A DNA stretch of 64,000 bases, from contig CM062293.1 of the NCBI GenBank assembly GCA_031216915.1, forward strand, positions 151,846,285-151,910,284. The letters run 5' to 3'. Positions within the stretch are counted from its first letter, which is position 1. Every line of letters begins with the position of its first letter. The notes under the pieces were generated by a model that saw only the letters and a program-made list of their open reading frames with translations, had not been told where the DNA came from and did not search any database. This document shows positions 44,594 to 60,400 of the stretch, in pieces. This DNA is from Pictodentalium vernedei. Lineage: Eukaryota; Mollusca; Scaphopoda; Dentaliida; Dentaliidae. A program made the translations under genes and the position numbers.

Positions 44594-47500
44594 TTATGAT
44601 AATGTGAATGAGGTGTTCACGCACCACACAGAAACTGTTAAAATGACTTCAATAATTCAGAAGATAAGATTTCACAAGAATAAAATCGTGCTATGGAAAA
44701 TTTCATGCGTGTCACTTATCGGTTTAGTCAACTAAAAAACTTTTTTTTTTCAATTGTTTGCCTATGGTTACCCTTATGAAATTTCTCAAAAAACTTCAAT
44801 TTTTTTTTGGCCCATTTTATGATGCAAAAATGTTCTACATATAAAAATACCATTGTTTTCACATTTTCTGCTGCTGAAATCGCTTGTTCTGACTGAATAA
44901 ATCAACTTGAAGTACAGAATGGGTATCACTGTAGGCCTAAATTCAACTTTTCCGGCAATGACAGCCATAGGTTCACGCACAGTGTCACTTTCCATACATT
45001 ATAAAATCGGGACTCGGAGTTTCACACGTTAGAAATATGAAACACGAGTCAAACAAAATTCACCCATATTCTTTCTGAACAGACTGAATGAATAATCTTC
45101 AATTCATTTTTAGAGTTCCATCTATTCAAAATATAGCTGTCACAGCCGACAGAAAAAAATTTGTCAATTCCAATCGTTTGTTTTTCAGTACTTCTATAGG
45201 AAAGCAACTTCTGCGATTTGGAAGACTGCAGTATTTTCGATTATACCTCCATAGCAACTTCAGATCAGAAAGGCGGAGGTAAGTGAGTCTGAAAACTAAT
45301 GATGCCTTCCAGAAGCTAATTTTGATTATTCCCTTTTGAAAATGGAAAGGCCTTCATTATATACGACTGAGCAAACCCCAAATAGAAATGACGCTTGAAT
45401 ATCAGTCAATACAGGCATCTAAGAAACTGATTTTAAGCCACTTGAAAGTTTTTTTCCCACACGGGAGACGAGGCTTGGTGGGGTAATTTTGCTACCGAGA
45501 GATATTCCTACAAACACAATGACGTGTATGTAGATAACGGTGTGCGAGGTGATAAGGGTGGATTTGCTTCGGATACCCCCAAGCATAGTCCCATAATTGT
45601 GCAATGCTATGGGATGAGCTTTTACTAAAATTTTCCAGCTAAATTTGTCAGTGGTCATTTAGAGTAAAAAGAGTACGTTTTGAACAAATTGAATTTTTAA
45701 ATTCTTTGAGTTATTAGGGGCGCAGATTTTCGATGTGTGCTTATACCCAAATCACAGACTATAATGATTTGTACTTTTCAGTGGAGGGCTCGGCTGAACT
45801 ATGTTTAGTCCTGCCAATACTTCACTCCCCCCCACACACACACATACGCACACATACGCACATATAAGCTATAGACTAGGGAGTGCATTTACGCAACAGC
45901 TGACGCGTTTATGTTTTATAATAGTACACATGAGCGTATTCTTGTATGGGCCCTGGGAACTACAGAAGTCATGTTAATTGGGGTGGACACGTTGTGCGTT
46001 ACTGCTTTAATATGACCCAGGGCCCAAACAAAGCCTTGCGTGTTTCTTCTCTGAAGAGGCATCATAATTGTAAACAATAAGCTAAACTTCATTTTGTTAT
46101 GTTTAATAGCCATTATTTAGGCGTGAATACTGGGTGGGTGTGACCTAAAATGCCAGTAAACAATTAGGTGGTGGTTAAATTCTGAGTCTTTGGAACTCTG
46201 AAACTGGTTTTTCCTAATAGGTGTTGTCCCTTCATCAGGGGGCCCTCGCATCTTCAGAATTGTCAATCTAAACGATATACGGGCGATTCTGTACTCCAGA
46301 AACATACGTAACGTGACTGAGAATAGATTGGATGTATGGACAAAAATATGGACAGGGGTAAAAAATAAGTGCCAATTCGGTAAAATTTCACAAATTTTCG
46401 AAAATGCGCTTTTTTATTAACACGATTTTCAGTGGGTCAAAAGGATCTTTCTCTTTAGTGAGATGCTCTGGATTTTGGCCCAGAACATCGGCACTTTCTA
46501 TTCACTCCTTTTTGGGATATTTGTGCTCAAATTTTGACCCCGGGTGATGATATTTTGTACCAAAATAAGTGCCAACATCAGTCAGTTGTTACTATTTATA
46601 GTACCTCTGAATGTTAAGACTCCATTCTGGACACCTGAACAGATCCCCCGCCAAAAAATCGTCTGCTCAGTCATTACGCTGGTTTATAGTGTAACATATC
46701 ACAGCTGCTTTGTTTCTGTTGATTTTTTGTTATTAAAAACTTGCGTATTGTTCCATATAGCCCCCATCTCCCTCATGTACTCGAAAATGTACATTATTAT
46801 CTCCTCTAGAAACAGAATGAGGGAGGTCTAACAGTTTAAAGTTTTCCAGTTATATACTGCCACAAGAAATTGATTCGGGCTATAGCTCAGTAAGTTCAGG
46901 CGTTCACTTTGTTGTATGAAAAGTGCGTGGTCGACGCGATGTGAGTTCAAAACCCATCTCTTCTTAATATTTTGCCCATTATCCTAACACATACATTTTT
47001 TCCTTTGTTCTGGTTGCATCGTCATCTATAGAACGTGTTTTCGCAAATTAGCTGGTCGGAAGGGTGGGATACTCCACAATCACATTTAAACAAAAATGTT
47101 GAAAACCAACCAATTGCCGCAAAAAACAGACCATTTCTCCTCAAGCCACATTGTCTAATTAGGTGCGCTATTACCTTGCAAAAGTTAAGTCAAATAACGA
47201 GACGATAATCACTGTTTGATGATGCCTTTTGTCTGTTCAGCACCACTGTCTGCCAGATTTAATATTTCCTTGAAATGAAAGATTGCGAATATTCTCTACT
47301 ACACTTAATAAACAGCCCTTCTGACAAACTAAAAGTGTATGTGCAATGGCACTCTTTATTACCACCATCCCGCGTTGAGTCCTTGGGCAAGGCACTCAAC
47401 TCCGATTATCCACCTGGGGGCACGATGACGCTGTGTACTAAGATGTACTTCACGTCGATGGGGCGCATGTCTTCAACCAATCTAATCCTGCCTGTGCAGC

Positions 47501-48891
47501 GGTGAGGAGTTAAGATGTTTGGGAGCTGGCATCTGCTCGTCGTTGGTGGGTGGTTCTCTCTGGGTTCTCCTGCTTCCTCCATCCATAAAACTGTCACCGT
47601 CACCATTTGACCCTCTCTGCCAAAGTGTCGTTAAACTCTAATAAATAAATAAATAATAAATTACCACCATAGGCAATTTCTTGTATGTTATGTCATTGGT
47701 GAGGCCCTCAATTTCATCTGTCCAAGTGGGAGCAGTTTGTGCATTGTGCAAATCCGTCCAACAGGTTAATGGTACACTACCCTTCAACCAATGCTAGAGC
47801 TGCATGAGCCGTTTCAGTAAGTTAGGAAGTAAGGTAGTAGATAGCTGCCGCAGGATGGTTCTCTCCATGCTATCCGTACTCTTTCATCCGACACAATACA
47901 AATCAGGTTGGTAAAAGAGTCACGATACCCCAATAATAAACAAACAAATGCTTTCCATGACTACAAACTTTAAATTTTCTGTGTATTTTGAGTTAAAAGA
48001 TGTTTCTTTCACAGAATGACTGGTAAGGTGTCTCTACTTACAAGTTAGGCAACTTTTGGAGCTAACCTGGGGCGGCGGACTAGTGTCAATATTCCATGTG
48101 CTATAGTGTGTGTGTCAGTTTTTATGGATAGCATACGTTCAAAGCGTGTGTATGGAATAGTTTGTTTTGGAGGGAGCGTTGTATTTCAGTTTTACATTTT
48201 AGATCCCTCAATCTTCTTTTCGTCTTAAGTTGCCACTCGAGGGTTTATCTGGAATATTTTTCGATATCCATGTATAGAGGCGGAAGTCACGGTGGGTATG
48301 GAAAGCGTTCACGTTACAACGATTAGTGTTTCACAGTTGATGTTTAGATTCCTACCTCCTGGTTTCCTACCTCTTCCTCTGTTTATCTCGGCTGAACATT
48401 AATTTCATGTATCATACTGAAGGTGAATGAATATTTTAGAGGGGAGCCATTTGATCTGATATTTAGGTTCACATCCGACTTGTTTCATCATTTACTGGGC
48501 ATTAGGTACCTAAACACGCTGGTCCTGGTTTTGCTCGGCTGTCGTTTAAGATAGTTTGCTTCAAACAAGCGAATGGTAACGTTCGTTCCATATTATAGCC
48601 CTGGGAACGTGATGTACAGTTTAAGACGAGTCTCTCTTCAAACTACCCAGATCTATTATCGCGAAGAATTGTTAGCCGATTTGTGTGATTACTGGCCTTG
48701 ATATTAGGTAATTTTATGTGTTGGTCAGTATTAATTCTGTGTCAGTATTAATTCACGTAGGTCACGCAACGAAATTGGGATTCGTTGGAAAGTTTAAGCC
48801 TTTCATGTAACAGCCAAAGATCGAAACTATGGACTCTTCTATTCTAAGTTGCGAACTTGTATACGCCAGTGCTCCAGTTAAGAATTCAACA
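44594..48891 (+). repeat. Array unit 7
   Basis: Length 4,298. SINE-A starts at 46876. It shares GTCTGTTCAGCACC, GACCCTCTC, CTTGTATG and GAGCCATTTGATC with unit 9. ACTTGCGTATTG is private. Confidence 0.96.
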
Positions 48892-51800
48892 TTATGATAA
48901 TGTGAATGAGGTGTTCACGCACCACACAGAAACTGTTAAAATGACTTCAATAATTCAGAAGATAAGATTTCACAAGAATAAAATCGTGCTATGGAAAATT
49001 TCATGCGTGTCACTTATCGGTTTAGTCAACTAAAAAACTTTTTTTTTTCAATTGTTTGCCTATGGTTACCCTTATGAAATTTCTCAAAAAACTTCAATTT
49101 TTTTTGGCCCATTTTATGATGCAAAAATGTTCTACATATAAAAATACCATTGTTTTCACATTTTCTGCTGCTGAAATCGCTTGTTCTGACTGAATAAATC
49201 AACTTGAAGTACAGAATGGGTATCACTGTAGGCCTAAATTCAACTTTTCCGGCAATGACAGCCATAGGTTCACGCACAGTGTCACTTTCCATACATTATA
49301 AAATCGGGACTCGGAGTTTCACACGTTAGAAATATGAAACACGAGTCAAACAAAATTCACCCATATTCTTTCTGAACAGACTGAATGAATAATCTTCAAT
49401 TCATTTTTAGAGTTCCATCTATTCAAAATATAGCTGTCACAGCCGACAGAAAAAAATTTGTCAATTCCAATCGTTTGTTTTTCAGTACTTCTATAGGAAA
49501 GCAACTTCTGCGATTTGGAAGACTGCAGTATTTTCGATTATACCTCCATAGCAACTTCAGATCAGAAAGGCGGAGGTAAGTGAGTCTGAAAACTAATGAT
49601 GCCTTCCAGAAGCTAATTTTGATTATTCCCTTTTGAAAATGGAAAGGCCTTCATTATATACGACTGAGCAAACCCCAAATAGAAATGACGCTTGAATATC
49701 AGTCAATACAGGCATCTAAGAAACTGATTTTAAGCCACTTGAAAGTTTTTTTCCCACACGGGAGACGAGGCTTGGTGGGGTAATTTTGCTACCGAGAGAT
49801 ATTCCTACAAACACAATGACGTGTATGTAGATAACGGTGTGCGAGGTGATAAGGGTGGATTTGCTTCGGATACCCCCAAGCATAGTCCCATAATTGTGCA
49901 ATGCTATGGGATGAGCTTTTACTAAAATTTTCCAGCTAAATTTGTCAGTGGTCATTTAGAGTAAAAAGAGTACGTTTTGAACAAATTGAATTTTTAAATT
50001 CTTTGAGTTATTAGGGGCGCAGATTTTCGATGTGTGCTTATACCCAAATCACAGACTATAATGATTTGTACTTTTCAGTGGAGGGCTCGGCTGAACTATG
50101 TTTAGTCCTGCCAATACTTCACTCCCCCCCACACACACACATACGCACACATACGCACATATAAGCTATAGACTAGGGAGTGCATTTACGCAACAGCTGA
50201 CGCGTTTATGTTTTATAATAGTACACATGAGCGTATTCTTGTATGGGCCCTGGGAACTACAGAAGTCATGTTAATTGGGGTGGACACGTTGTGCGTTACT
50301 GCTTTAATATGACCCAGGGCCCAAACAAAGCCTTGCGTGTTTCTTCTCTGAAGAGGCATCATAATTGTAAACAATAAGCTAAACTTCATTTTGTTATGTT
50401 TAATAGCCATTATTTAGGCATGAATACTGGGTGGGTGTGACCTAAAATGCCAGTAAACAATTAGGTGGTGGTTAAATTCTGAGTCTTTGGAACTCTGAAA
50501 CTGGTTTTTCCTAATAGGTGTTGTCCCTTCATCAGGGGGCCCTCGCATCTTCAGAATTGTCAATCTAAACGATATACGGGCGATTCTGTACTCCAGAAAC
50601 ATACGTAACGTGACTGAGAATAGATTGGATGTATGGACAAAAATATGGACAGGGGTAAAAAATAAGTGCCAATTCGGTAAAATTTCACAAATTTTCGAAA
50701 ATGCGCTTTTTTATTAACACGATTTTCAGTGGGTCAAAAGGATCTTTCTCTTTAGTGAGATGCTCTGGATTTTGGCCCAGAACATCGGCACTTTCTATTC
50801 ACTCCTTTTTGGGATATTTGTGCTCAAATTTTGACCCCGGGTGATGATATTTTGTACCAAAATAAGTGCCAACATCAGTCAGTTGTTACTATTTATAGTA
50901 CCTCTGAATGTTAAGACTCCATTCTGGACACCTGAACAGATCCCCCGCCAAAAAATCGTCTGCTCAGTCATTACGCTGGTTTATAGTGTAACATATCACA
51001 GCTGCTTTGTTTCTGTTGATTTTTTGTTATTAAAAACTCTCGTATTGTTCCATATAGCCCCCATCTCCCTCATGTACTCGAAAATGTACATTATTATCTC
51101 CTCTAGAAACAGAATGAGGGAGGTCTAACAGTTTAAAGTTTTCCAGTTATATACTGCCACAAGAAATTGATTCGGGCTATAGCTCAGTAAGTTCAGGCGT
51201 TCACTTTGTTGTATGAAAAGTGCGTGGTCGACGCGATGTGAGTTCAAAACCCATCTCTTCTTAATATTTTGCCCATTATCCTAACACATACATTTTTTCC
51301 TTTGTTCTGGTTGCATCGTCATCTATAGAACGTGTTTTCGCAAATTAGCTGGTCGGAAGGGTGGGATACTCCACAATCACATTTAAACAAAAATGTGGAA
51401 AACCAACCAATTGCCGCAAAAAACAGAACATTTCTCCTCAAGCCACATTGTCTAATTAGGTGCGCTATTACCTTGCAAAAGTTAAGTTAAATAACGAGAC
51501 GATAATCACTGTTTGATGATGCCTTTTGTCTGTTGAGCACCACTGTCTGCCAGATTTAATATTTCCTTGAAATGAAAGATTGCGAATATTCTCTACTACA
51601 CTTAATAAACAGCCCTTCTGACAAACTAAAAGTGTATGTGCAATGGCACTCTTTATTACCACCATCCCGCGTTGAGTCCTTGGGCAAGGCACTCAACTCC
51701 GATTATCCACCTGGGGGCACGATGACGCTGTGTACTAAGATGTACTTCACGTCGATGGGGCGCATGTCTTCAACCAATCTAATCCTGCCTGTGCAGCGGT

Positions 51801-53188
51801 GAGGAGTTAAGATGTTTGGGAGCTGGCATCTGCTCGTCGTTGGTGGGTGGTTCTCTCTGGGTTCTCCTGCTTCCTCCATCCATAAAACTGTCACCGTCAC
51901 CATTTGACCGTCTCTGCCAAAGTGTCGTTAAACTCTAATAAATAAATAAATAATAAATTACCACCATAGGCAATTTCTTCTATGTTATGTCATTGGTGAG
52001 GCCCTCAATTTCATCTGTCCAAGTGGGAGCAGTTTGTGCATTGTGCAAATCCGTCCAACAGGTTAATGGTACACTACCCTTCAACCAATGCTAGAGCTGC
52101 ATGAGCCGTTTCAGTAAGTTAGGAAGTAAGGTAGTAGATAGCTGCCGCAGGATGGTTCTCTCCATGCTATCCGTACTCTTTCATCCGACACAATACAAAT
52201 CAGGTTGGTAAAAGAGTCACGATACCCCAATAATAAACAAACAAATGCTTTCCATGACTACAAACTTTAAATTTTCTGTGTATTTTGAGTTAAAAGATGT
52301 TTCTTTCACAGAATGACTGGTAAGGTGTCTCTACTTACAAGTTAGGCAACTTTTGGAGCTAACCTGGGGCGGCGGACTAGTGTCAATATTCCATGTGCTA
52401 TAGTGTGTGTGTCAGTTTTTATGGATAGCATACGTTCAAAGCGTGTGTATGGAATAGTTTGTTTTGGAGGGAGCGTTGTATTTCAGTTTTACATTTTAGA
52501 TCCCTCAATCTTCTTTTCGTCTTAAGTTGCCACTCGAGGGTTTATCTGGAATATTTTTCGATATCCATGTATAGAGGCGGAAGTCACGGTGGGTATGGAA
52601 AGCGTTCACGTTACAACGATTAGTGTTTCACAGTTGATGTTTAGATTCCTACCTCCTGGTTTCCTACCTCTTCCTCTGTTTATCTCGGCTGAACATTAAT
52701 TTCATGTATCATACTGAAGGTGAATGAATATTTTAGAGGGGAGCCGTTTGATCTGATATTTAGGTTCACATCCGACTTGTTTCATCATTTACTGGGCATT
52801 AGGTACCTAAACACGCTGGTCCTGGTTTTGCTCGGCTGTCGTTTAAGATAGTTTGCTTCAAACAAGCGAATGGTAACGTTCGTTCCATATTATAGCCCTG
52901 GGAACGTGATGTACAGTTTAAGACGAGTCTCTCTTCAAACTACCCAGATCTATTATCGCGAAGAATTGTTAGCCGATTTGTGTGATTACTGGCCTTGATA
53001 TTAGGTAATTTTATGTGTTGGTCAGTACTAATTCTGTGTCAGTATTAATTCACGTAGGTCACGCAACGAAATTGGGATTCGTTGGAAAGTTTAAGCCTTT
53101 CATGTAACAGCCAAAGATCGAAACTATGGACTCTTCTATTCTAAGTTGCGAACTTGTATACGCCAGTGCTCCAGTTAAGAATTCAACA
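48892..53188 (+). repeat. Array unit 8
   Basis: Length 4,297, the same as unit 6. SINE-A starts at 51173. It carries the unit-6 variant set without that unit's private changes; GTTAAGTTAAATAACG (near 51480) is its own. Confidence 0.96.
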
Positions 53189-56100
53189 TTATGATAATGT
53201 GAATGAGGTGTTCACGCACCACACAGAAACTGTTAAAATGACTTCAATAATTCAGAAGATAAGATTTCACAAGAATAAAATCGTGCTATGGAAAATTTCA
53301 TGCGTGTCACTTATCGGTTTAGTCAACTAAAAAACTTTTTTTTTTCAATTGTTTGCCTATGGTTACCCTTATGAAATTTCTCAAAAAACTTCAATTTTTT
53401 TTTGGCCCATTTTATGATGCAAAAATGTTCTACATATAAAAATACCATTGTTTTCACATTTTCTGCTGCTGAAATCGCTTGTTCTGACTGAATAAATCAA
53501 CTTGAAGTACAGAATGGGTATCACTGTAGGCCTAAATTCAACTTTTCCGGCAATGACAGCCATAGGTTCACGCACAGTGTCACTTTCCATACATTATAAA
53601 ATCGGGACTCGGAGTTTCACACGTTAGAAATATGAAACACGAGTCAAACAAAATTCACCCATATTCTTTCTGAACAGACTGAATGAATAATCTTCAATTC
53701 ATTTTTAGAGTTCCATCTATTCAAAATATAGCTGTCACAGCCGACAGAAAAAAATTTGTCAATTCCAATCGTTTGTTTTTCAGTACTTCTATAGGAAAGC
53801 AACTTCTGCGATTTGGAAGACTGCAGTATTTTCGATTATACCTCCATAGCAACTTCAGATCAGAAAGGCGGAGGTAAGTGAGTCTGAAAACTAATGATGC
53901 CTTCCAGAAGCTAATTTTGATTATTCCCTTTTGAAAATGGAAAGGCCTTCATTATATACGACTGAGCAAACCCCAAATAGAAATGACGCTTGAATATCAG
54001 TCAATACAGGCATCTAAGAAACTGATTTTAAGCCACTTGAAAGTTTTTTTCCCACACGGGAGACGAGGCTTGGTGGGGTAATTTTGCTACCGAGAGATAT
54101 TCCTACAAACACAATGACGTGTATGTAGATAACGGTGTGCGAGGTGATAAGGGTGGATTTGCTTCGGATACCCCCAAGCATAGTCCCATAATTGTGCAAT
54201 GCTATGGGATGAGCTTTTACTAAAATTTTCCAGCTAAATTTGTCAGTGGTCATTTAGAGTAAAAAGAGTACGTTTTGAACAAATTGAATTTTTAAATTCT
54301 TTGAGTTATTAGGGGCGCAGATTTTCGATGTGTGCTTATACCCAAATCACAGACTATAATGATTTGTACTTTTCAGTGGAGGGCTCGGCTGAACTATGTT
54401 TAGTCCTGCCAATACTTCACTCCCCCCCACACACACACATACGCACACATACGCACATATAAGCTATAGACTAGGGAGTGCATTTACGCAACAGCTGACG
54501 CGTTTATGTTTTATAATAGTACACATGAGCGTATTCTTGTATGGGCCCTGGGAACTACAGAAGTCATGTTAATTGGGGTGGACACGTTGTGCGTTACTGC
54601 TTTAATATGACCCAGGGCCCAAACAAAGCCTTGCGTGTTTCTTCTCTGAAGAGGCATCATAATTGTAAACAATAAGCTAAACTTCATTTTGTTATGTTTA
54701 ATAGCCATTATTTAGGCGTGAATACTGGGTGGGTGTGACCTAAAATGCCAGTAAACAATTAGGTGGTGGTTAAATTCTGAGTCTTTGGAACTCTGAAACT
54801 GGTTTTTCCTAATAGGTGTTGTCCCTTCATCAGGGGGCCCTCGCATCTTCAGAATTGTCAATCTAAACGATATACGGGCGATTCTGTACTCCAGAAACAT
54901 ACGTAACGTGACTGAGAATAGATTGGATGTATGGACAAAAATATGGACAGGGGTAAAAAATAAGTGCCAATTCGGTAAAATTTCACAAATTTTCGAAAAT
55001 GCGCTTTTTTATTAACACGATTTTCAGTGGGTCAAAAGGATCTTTCTCTTTAGTGAGATGCTCTGGATTTTGGCCCAGAACATCGGCACTTTCTATTCAC
55101 TCCTTTTTGGGATATTTGTGCTCAAATTTTGACCCCGGGTGATGATATTTTGTACCAAAATAAGTGCCAACATCAGTCAGTTGTTACTATTTATAGTACC
55201 TCTGAATGTTAAGACTCCATTCTGGACACCTGAACAGATCCCCCGCCAAAAAATCGTCTGCTCAGTCATTACGCTGGTTTATAGTGTAACATATCACAGC
55301 TGCTTTGTTTCTGTTGATTTTTTGTTATTAAAAACTCGCGTATTGTTCCATATAGCCCCCATCTCCCTCATGTACTCGAAAATGTACATTATTATCTCCT
55401 CTAGAAACAGAATGAGGGAGGTCTAACAGTTTAAAGTTTTCCAGTTATATACTGCCACAAGAAATTGATTCGGGCTATAGCTCAGTAAGTTCAGGCGTTC
55501 ACTTTGTTGTATGAAAAGTGCGTGGTCGACGCGATGTGAGTTCAAAACCCATCTCTTCTTAATATTTTGCCCATTATCCTAACACATACATTTTTTCCTT
55601 TGTTCTGGTTGCATCGTCATCTATAGAACGTGTTTTCGCAAATTAGCTGGTCGGAAGGGTGGGATACTCCACAATCACATTTAAACAAAAATGTTGAAAA
55701 CCAACCAATTGCCGCAAAAAACAGACCATTTCTCCTCAAGCCACATTGTCTAATTAGGTGCGCTATTACCTTGCAAAAGTTAAGTCAAATAACGAGACGA
55801 TAATCACTGTTTGATGATGCCTTTTGTCTGTTCAGCACCACTGTCTGCCAGATTTAATATTTCCTTGAAATGAAAGATTGCGAATATTCTCTACTACACT
55901 TAATAAACAGCCCTTCTGACAAACTAAAAGTGTATGTGCAATGGCACTCTTTATTACCACCATCCCGCGTTGAGTCCTTGGGCAAGGCACTCAACTCCGA
56001 TTATCCACCTGGGGGCACGATGACGCTGTGTACTAAGATGTACTTCACGTCGATGGGGCGCATGTCTTCAACCAATCTAATCCTGCCTGTGCAGCGGTGA

Positions 56101-57486
56101 GGAGTTAAGATGTTTGGGAGCTGGCATCTGCTCGTCGTTGGTGGGTGGTTCTCTCTGGGTTCTCCTGCTTCCTCCATCCATAAAACTGTCACCGTCACCA
56201 TTTGACCCTCTCTGCCAAAGTGTCGTTAAACTCTAATAAATAAATAAATAATAAATTACCACCATAGGCAATTTCTTGTATGTTATGTCATTGGTGAGGC
56301 CCTCAATTTCATCTGTCCAAGTGGGAGCAGTTTGTGCATTGTGCAAATCCGTCCAACAGGTTAATGGTACACTACCCTTCAACCAATGCTAGAGCTGCAT
56401 GAGCCGTTTCAGTAAGTTAGGAAGTAAGGTAGTAGATAGCTGCCGCAGGATGGTTCTCTCCATGCTATCCGTACTCTTTCATCCGACACAATACAAATCA
56501 GGTTGGTAAAAGAGTCACGATACCCCAATAATAAACAAACAAATGCTTTCCATGACTACAAACTTTAAATTTTCTGTGTATTTTGAGTTAAAAGATGTTT
56601 CTTTCACAGAATGACTGGTAAGGTGTCTCTACTTACAAGTTAGGCAACTTTTGGAGCTAACCTGGGGCGGCGGACTAGTGTCAATATTCCATGTGCTATA
56701 GTGTGTGTGTCAGTTTTTATGGATAGCATACGTTCAAAGCGTGTGTATGGAATAGTTTGTTTTGGAGGGAGCGTTGTATTTCAGTTTTACATTTTAGATC
56801 CCTCAATCTTCTTTTCGTCTTAAGTTGCCACTCGAGGGTTTATCTGGAATATTTTTCGATATCCATGTATAGAGGCGGAAGTCACGGTGGGTATGGAAAG
56901 CGTTCACGTTACAACGATTAGTGTTTCACAGTTGATGTTTAGATTCCTACCTCCTGGTTTCCTACCTCTTCCTCTGTTTATCTCGGCTGAACATTAATTT
57001 CATGTATCATACTGAAGGTGAATGAATATTTTAGAGGGGAGCCATTTGATCTGATATTTAGGTTCACATCCGACTTGTTTCATCATTTACTGGGCATTAG
57101 GTACCTAAACACGCTGGTCCTGGTTTTGCTCGGCTGTCGTTTAAGATAGTTTGCTTCAAACAAGCGAATGGTAACGTTCGTTCCATATTATAGCCCTGGG
57201 AACGTGATGTACAGTTTAAGACGAGTCTCTCTTCAAACTACCCAGATCTATTATCGCGAAGAATTGTTAGCCGATTTGTGTGATTACTGGCCTTGATATT
57301 AGGTAATTTTATGTGTTGGTCAGTATTAATTCTGTGTCAGTATTAATTCACGTAGGTCACGCAACGAAATTGGGATTCGTTGGAAAGTTTAAGCCTTTCA
57401 TGTAACAGCCAAAGATCGAAACTATGGACTCTTCTATTCTAAGTTGCGAACTTGTATACGCCAGTGCTCCAGTTAAGAATTCAACA
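53189..57486 (+). repeat. Array unit 9
   Basis: Length 4,298, the same as unit 7. SINE-A starts at 55471. It carries the unit-7 variant set, with ACTCGCGTATTG as in units 1, 10 and 11. Confidence 0.96.
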
Positions 57487-60400
57487 TTATGATAATGTGA
57501 ATGAGGTGTTCACGCACCACACAGAAACTGTTAAAATGACTTCAATAATTCAGAAGATAAGATTTCACAAGAATAAAATCGTGCTATGGAAAATTTCATG
57601 CGTGTCACTTATCGGTTTAGTCAACTAAAAAACTTTTTTTTTTCAATTGTTTGCCTATGGTTACCCTTATGAAATTTCTCAAAAAACTTCAATTTTTTTT
57701 TGGCCCATTTTATGATGCAAAAATGTTCTACATATAAAAATACCATTGTTTTCACATTTTCTGCTGCTGAAATCGCTTGTTCTGACTGAATAAATCAACT
57801 TGAAGTACAGAATGGGTATCACTGTAGGCCTAAATTCAACTTTTCCGGCAATGACAGCCATAGGTTCACGCACAGTGTCACTTTCCATACATTATAAAAT
57901 CGGGACTCGGAGTTTCACACGTTAGAAATATGAAACACGAGTCAAACAAAATTCACCCATATTCTTTCTGAACAGACTGAATGAATAATCTTCAATTCAT
58001 TTTTAGAGTTCCATCTATTCAAAATATAGCTGTCACAGCCGACAGAAAAAAGTTTGTCAATTCCAATCGTTTGTTTTTCAGTACTTCTATAGGAAAGCAA
58101 CTTCTGCGATTTGGAAGACTGCAGTATTTTCGATTATACCTCCATAGCAACTTCAGATCAGAAAGGCGGAGGTAAGTGAGTCTGAAAACTAATGATGCCT
58201 TCCAGAAGCTAATTTTGATTATTCCCTTTTGAAAATGGAAAGGCCTTCATTATATACGACTGAGCAAACCCCAAATAGAAATGACGCTTGAATATGAGTC
58301 AATACAGGCATCTAAGAAACTGATTTTAAGCCACTTGAAAGTTTTTTTCCCACACGGGAGACGAGGCTTGGTGGGGTAATTTTGCTGCCGAGAGATATTC
58401 CTACAAACACAATGACGTGTATGTAGATAACGGTGTGCGAGGTGATAAGGGTGGATTTGCTTCGGATACCCCCAAGCATAGTCCCATAATTGTGCAATGC
58501 TATGGGATGAGCTTTTACTAAAATTTTCCAGCTAAGTTTGTCAGTGGTCATTTAGAGTAAAAAGAGTACGTTTTGAACAAATTCAATTTTTAAATTCATT
58601 GAGTTATTAGGGGCGCAGATTTTCGATGTGTGCTTATACCCAAATCACAGACTATAATGATTTGTACTTTTCAGTGGAGGGCTCGGCTGAACTATGTTTA
58701 GTCCTGCCAATGCTTCACTCCCCCCACACACACACATACGCACACATTCGCACGTATAAGCTATAGACTAGGGAGTGCATTTACGCAACAGCTGACGCGT
58801 TTATGTTTTATAATAGTACACATGAGCGTATTCTTGTATGGGCCCTGGGAACTACAGAAGTGATGTTAATTGGGGTGGACACGTTGTGCGTTACTGCTTT
58901 AATATGACCAGGGCCCAAACAAAGCCTTGCGTGTTTCTTCTCTGAAGAGGCATCATAATTGTAAACAATAAGCTAAACTTCATTTTGTTATGTTTAATAG
59001 CCATTATTTAGGCGTGAATACTGGGTGGGTGTGACCTAAAATGCCAGTAAACAATTAGGTGGTGGTTAAATTCTGAGTCTTTGGAACTCTGAAATTGTTT
59101 TTTCCTAATAGGTGTTGTCCCTTCATCAGGGGGCCCTCGCATCTTCAGAATTGTCAATCTAAACGATATACGGGCGATTCTGTACTCCAGAAACATACGT
59201 AACGTGACTGAGAATAGATTGGATGTATGGACAAAAATATGGACAGGGGTAAAAAATAAGTGCCAATTCGGTAAAATTTCACAAATTTTCGAAAATGCGC
59301 TTTTTTATTAACACGATTTTCAGTGGGTCAAAAGGATCTTTCTCTTTAGTGAGATGCTCTGGATTTTGGCCCAGAACATCGGCACTTTCTATTCACTCCT
59401 TTTTGGGATATTTGTGCTCAAATTTTGACCCCGGGTGATGATATTTTGTACCAAAATAAGTGCCAACATCAGTCAGTTGTTACTATTTATAGTACCTCTG
59501 AATGTTAAGACTCCATTCTGGACACCTGAACAGATCCCACGCCAAAAAATCGTCTGCTCAGTCATTACGCTGGTTTATAGTGTAACATATCACAGCTGCT
59601 TTGTTTCTGTTGATTTTTTGTTATTAAAAACTCGCGTATTGTTCCATATAGCCCCCATCTCCCTCATGTACTCGAAAATGTACATTATTATCTCCTCTAG
59701 AAACAGAATGAGGGAGGTCTAACAGTTTAAAGTTTTCCAGTTATATACTGCCACAAGAAATTGATTCGGGCTATAGCTCAGTAAGTTCAGGCGTTCACTT
59801 TGTTGTATGAAAAGTGCGTGGTCGACGCGATGTGAGTTCAAAACCCATCTCTTCTTAATATTTTGCCCATTATCCTAACACATACATTTTTTCCTTTGTT
59901 CTGGTTGCATCGTCATCTATAGAACGTGTTTTCGCAAATTAACTGGTCGGAAGGCTGGGATACTCCACAATCACATTTAAACAAAAATGTTGAAAACCAA
60001 CCAATTGCCGCAAAAAACCGACCATTTCACCTCAAGCCACATTGTCTAATTAGGTGCGCTATTACCTTGCAAAAGTTAAGTCAAATAACGAGACGATAAT
60101 CACTGTTTGATGATGCCTTTTGTCTGTTGAGCACCACTGTCTGCCAGATTTAATATTTCCTTGAAATGAAAGATTGCGAATATTCTCTATTACCCTTAAT
60201 AAACAGCCCTTCTGACAAACTAAAAGTGTATGTGCAATGGCACTCTTTATTACCACCATCCCGCGTTGAGTCCTTGGGCAAGGCACTCAACTCCGATTAT
60301 CCACCTGGGGGCACGATGACGCTGTGTACTAAGATGTACTTCACGTCGATGGGGCGCATGTCTTCAACCAATCTAATCCTGCCCGTGCAGCAGTGAGGAG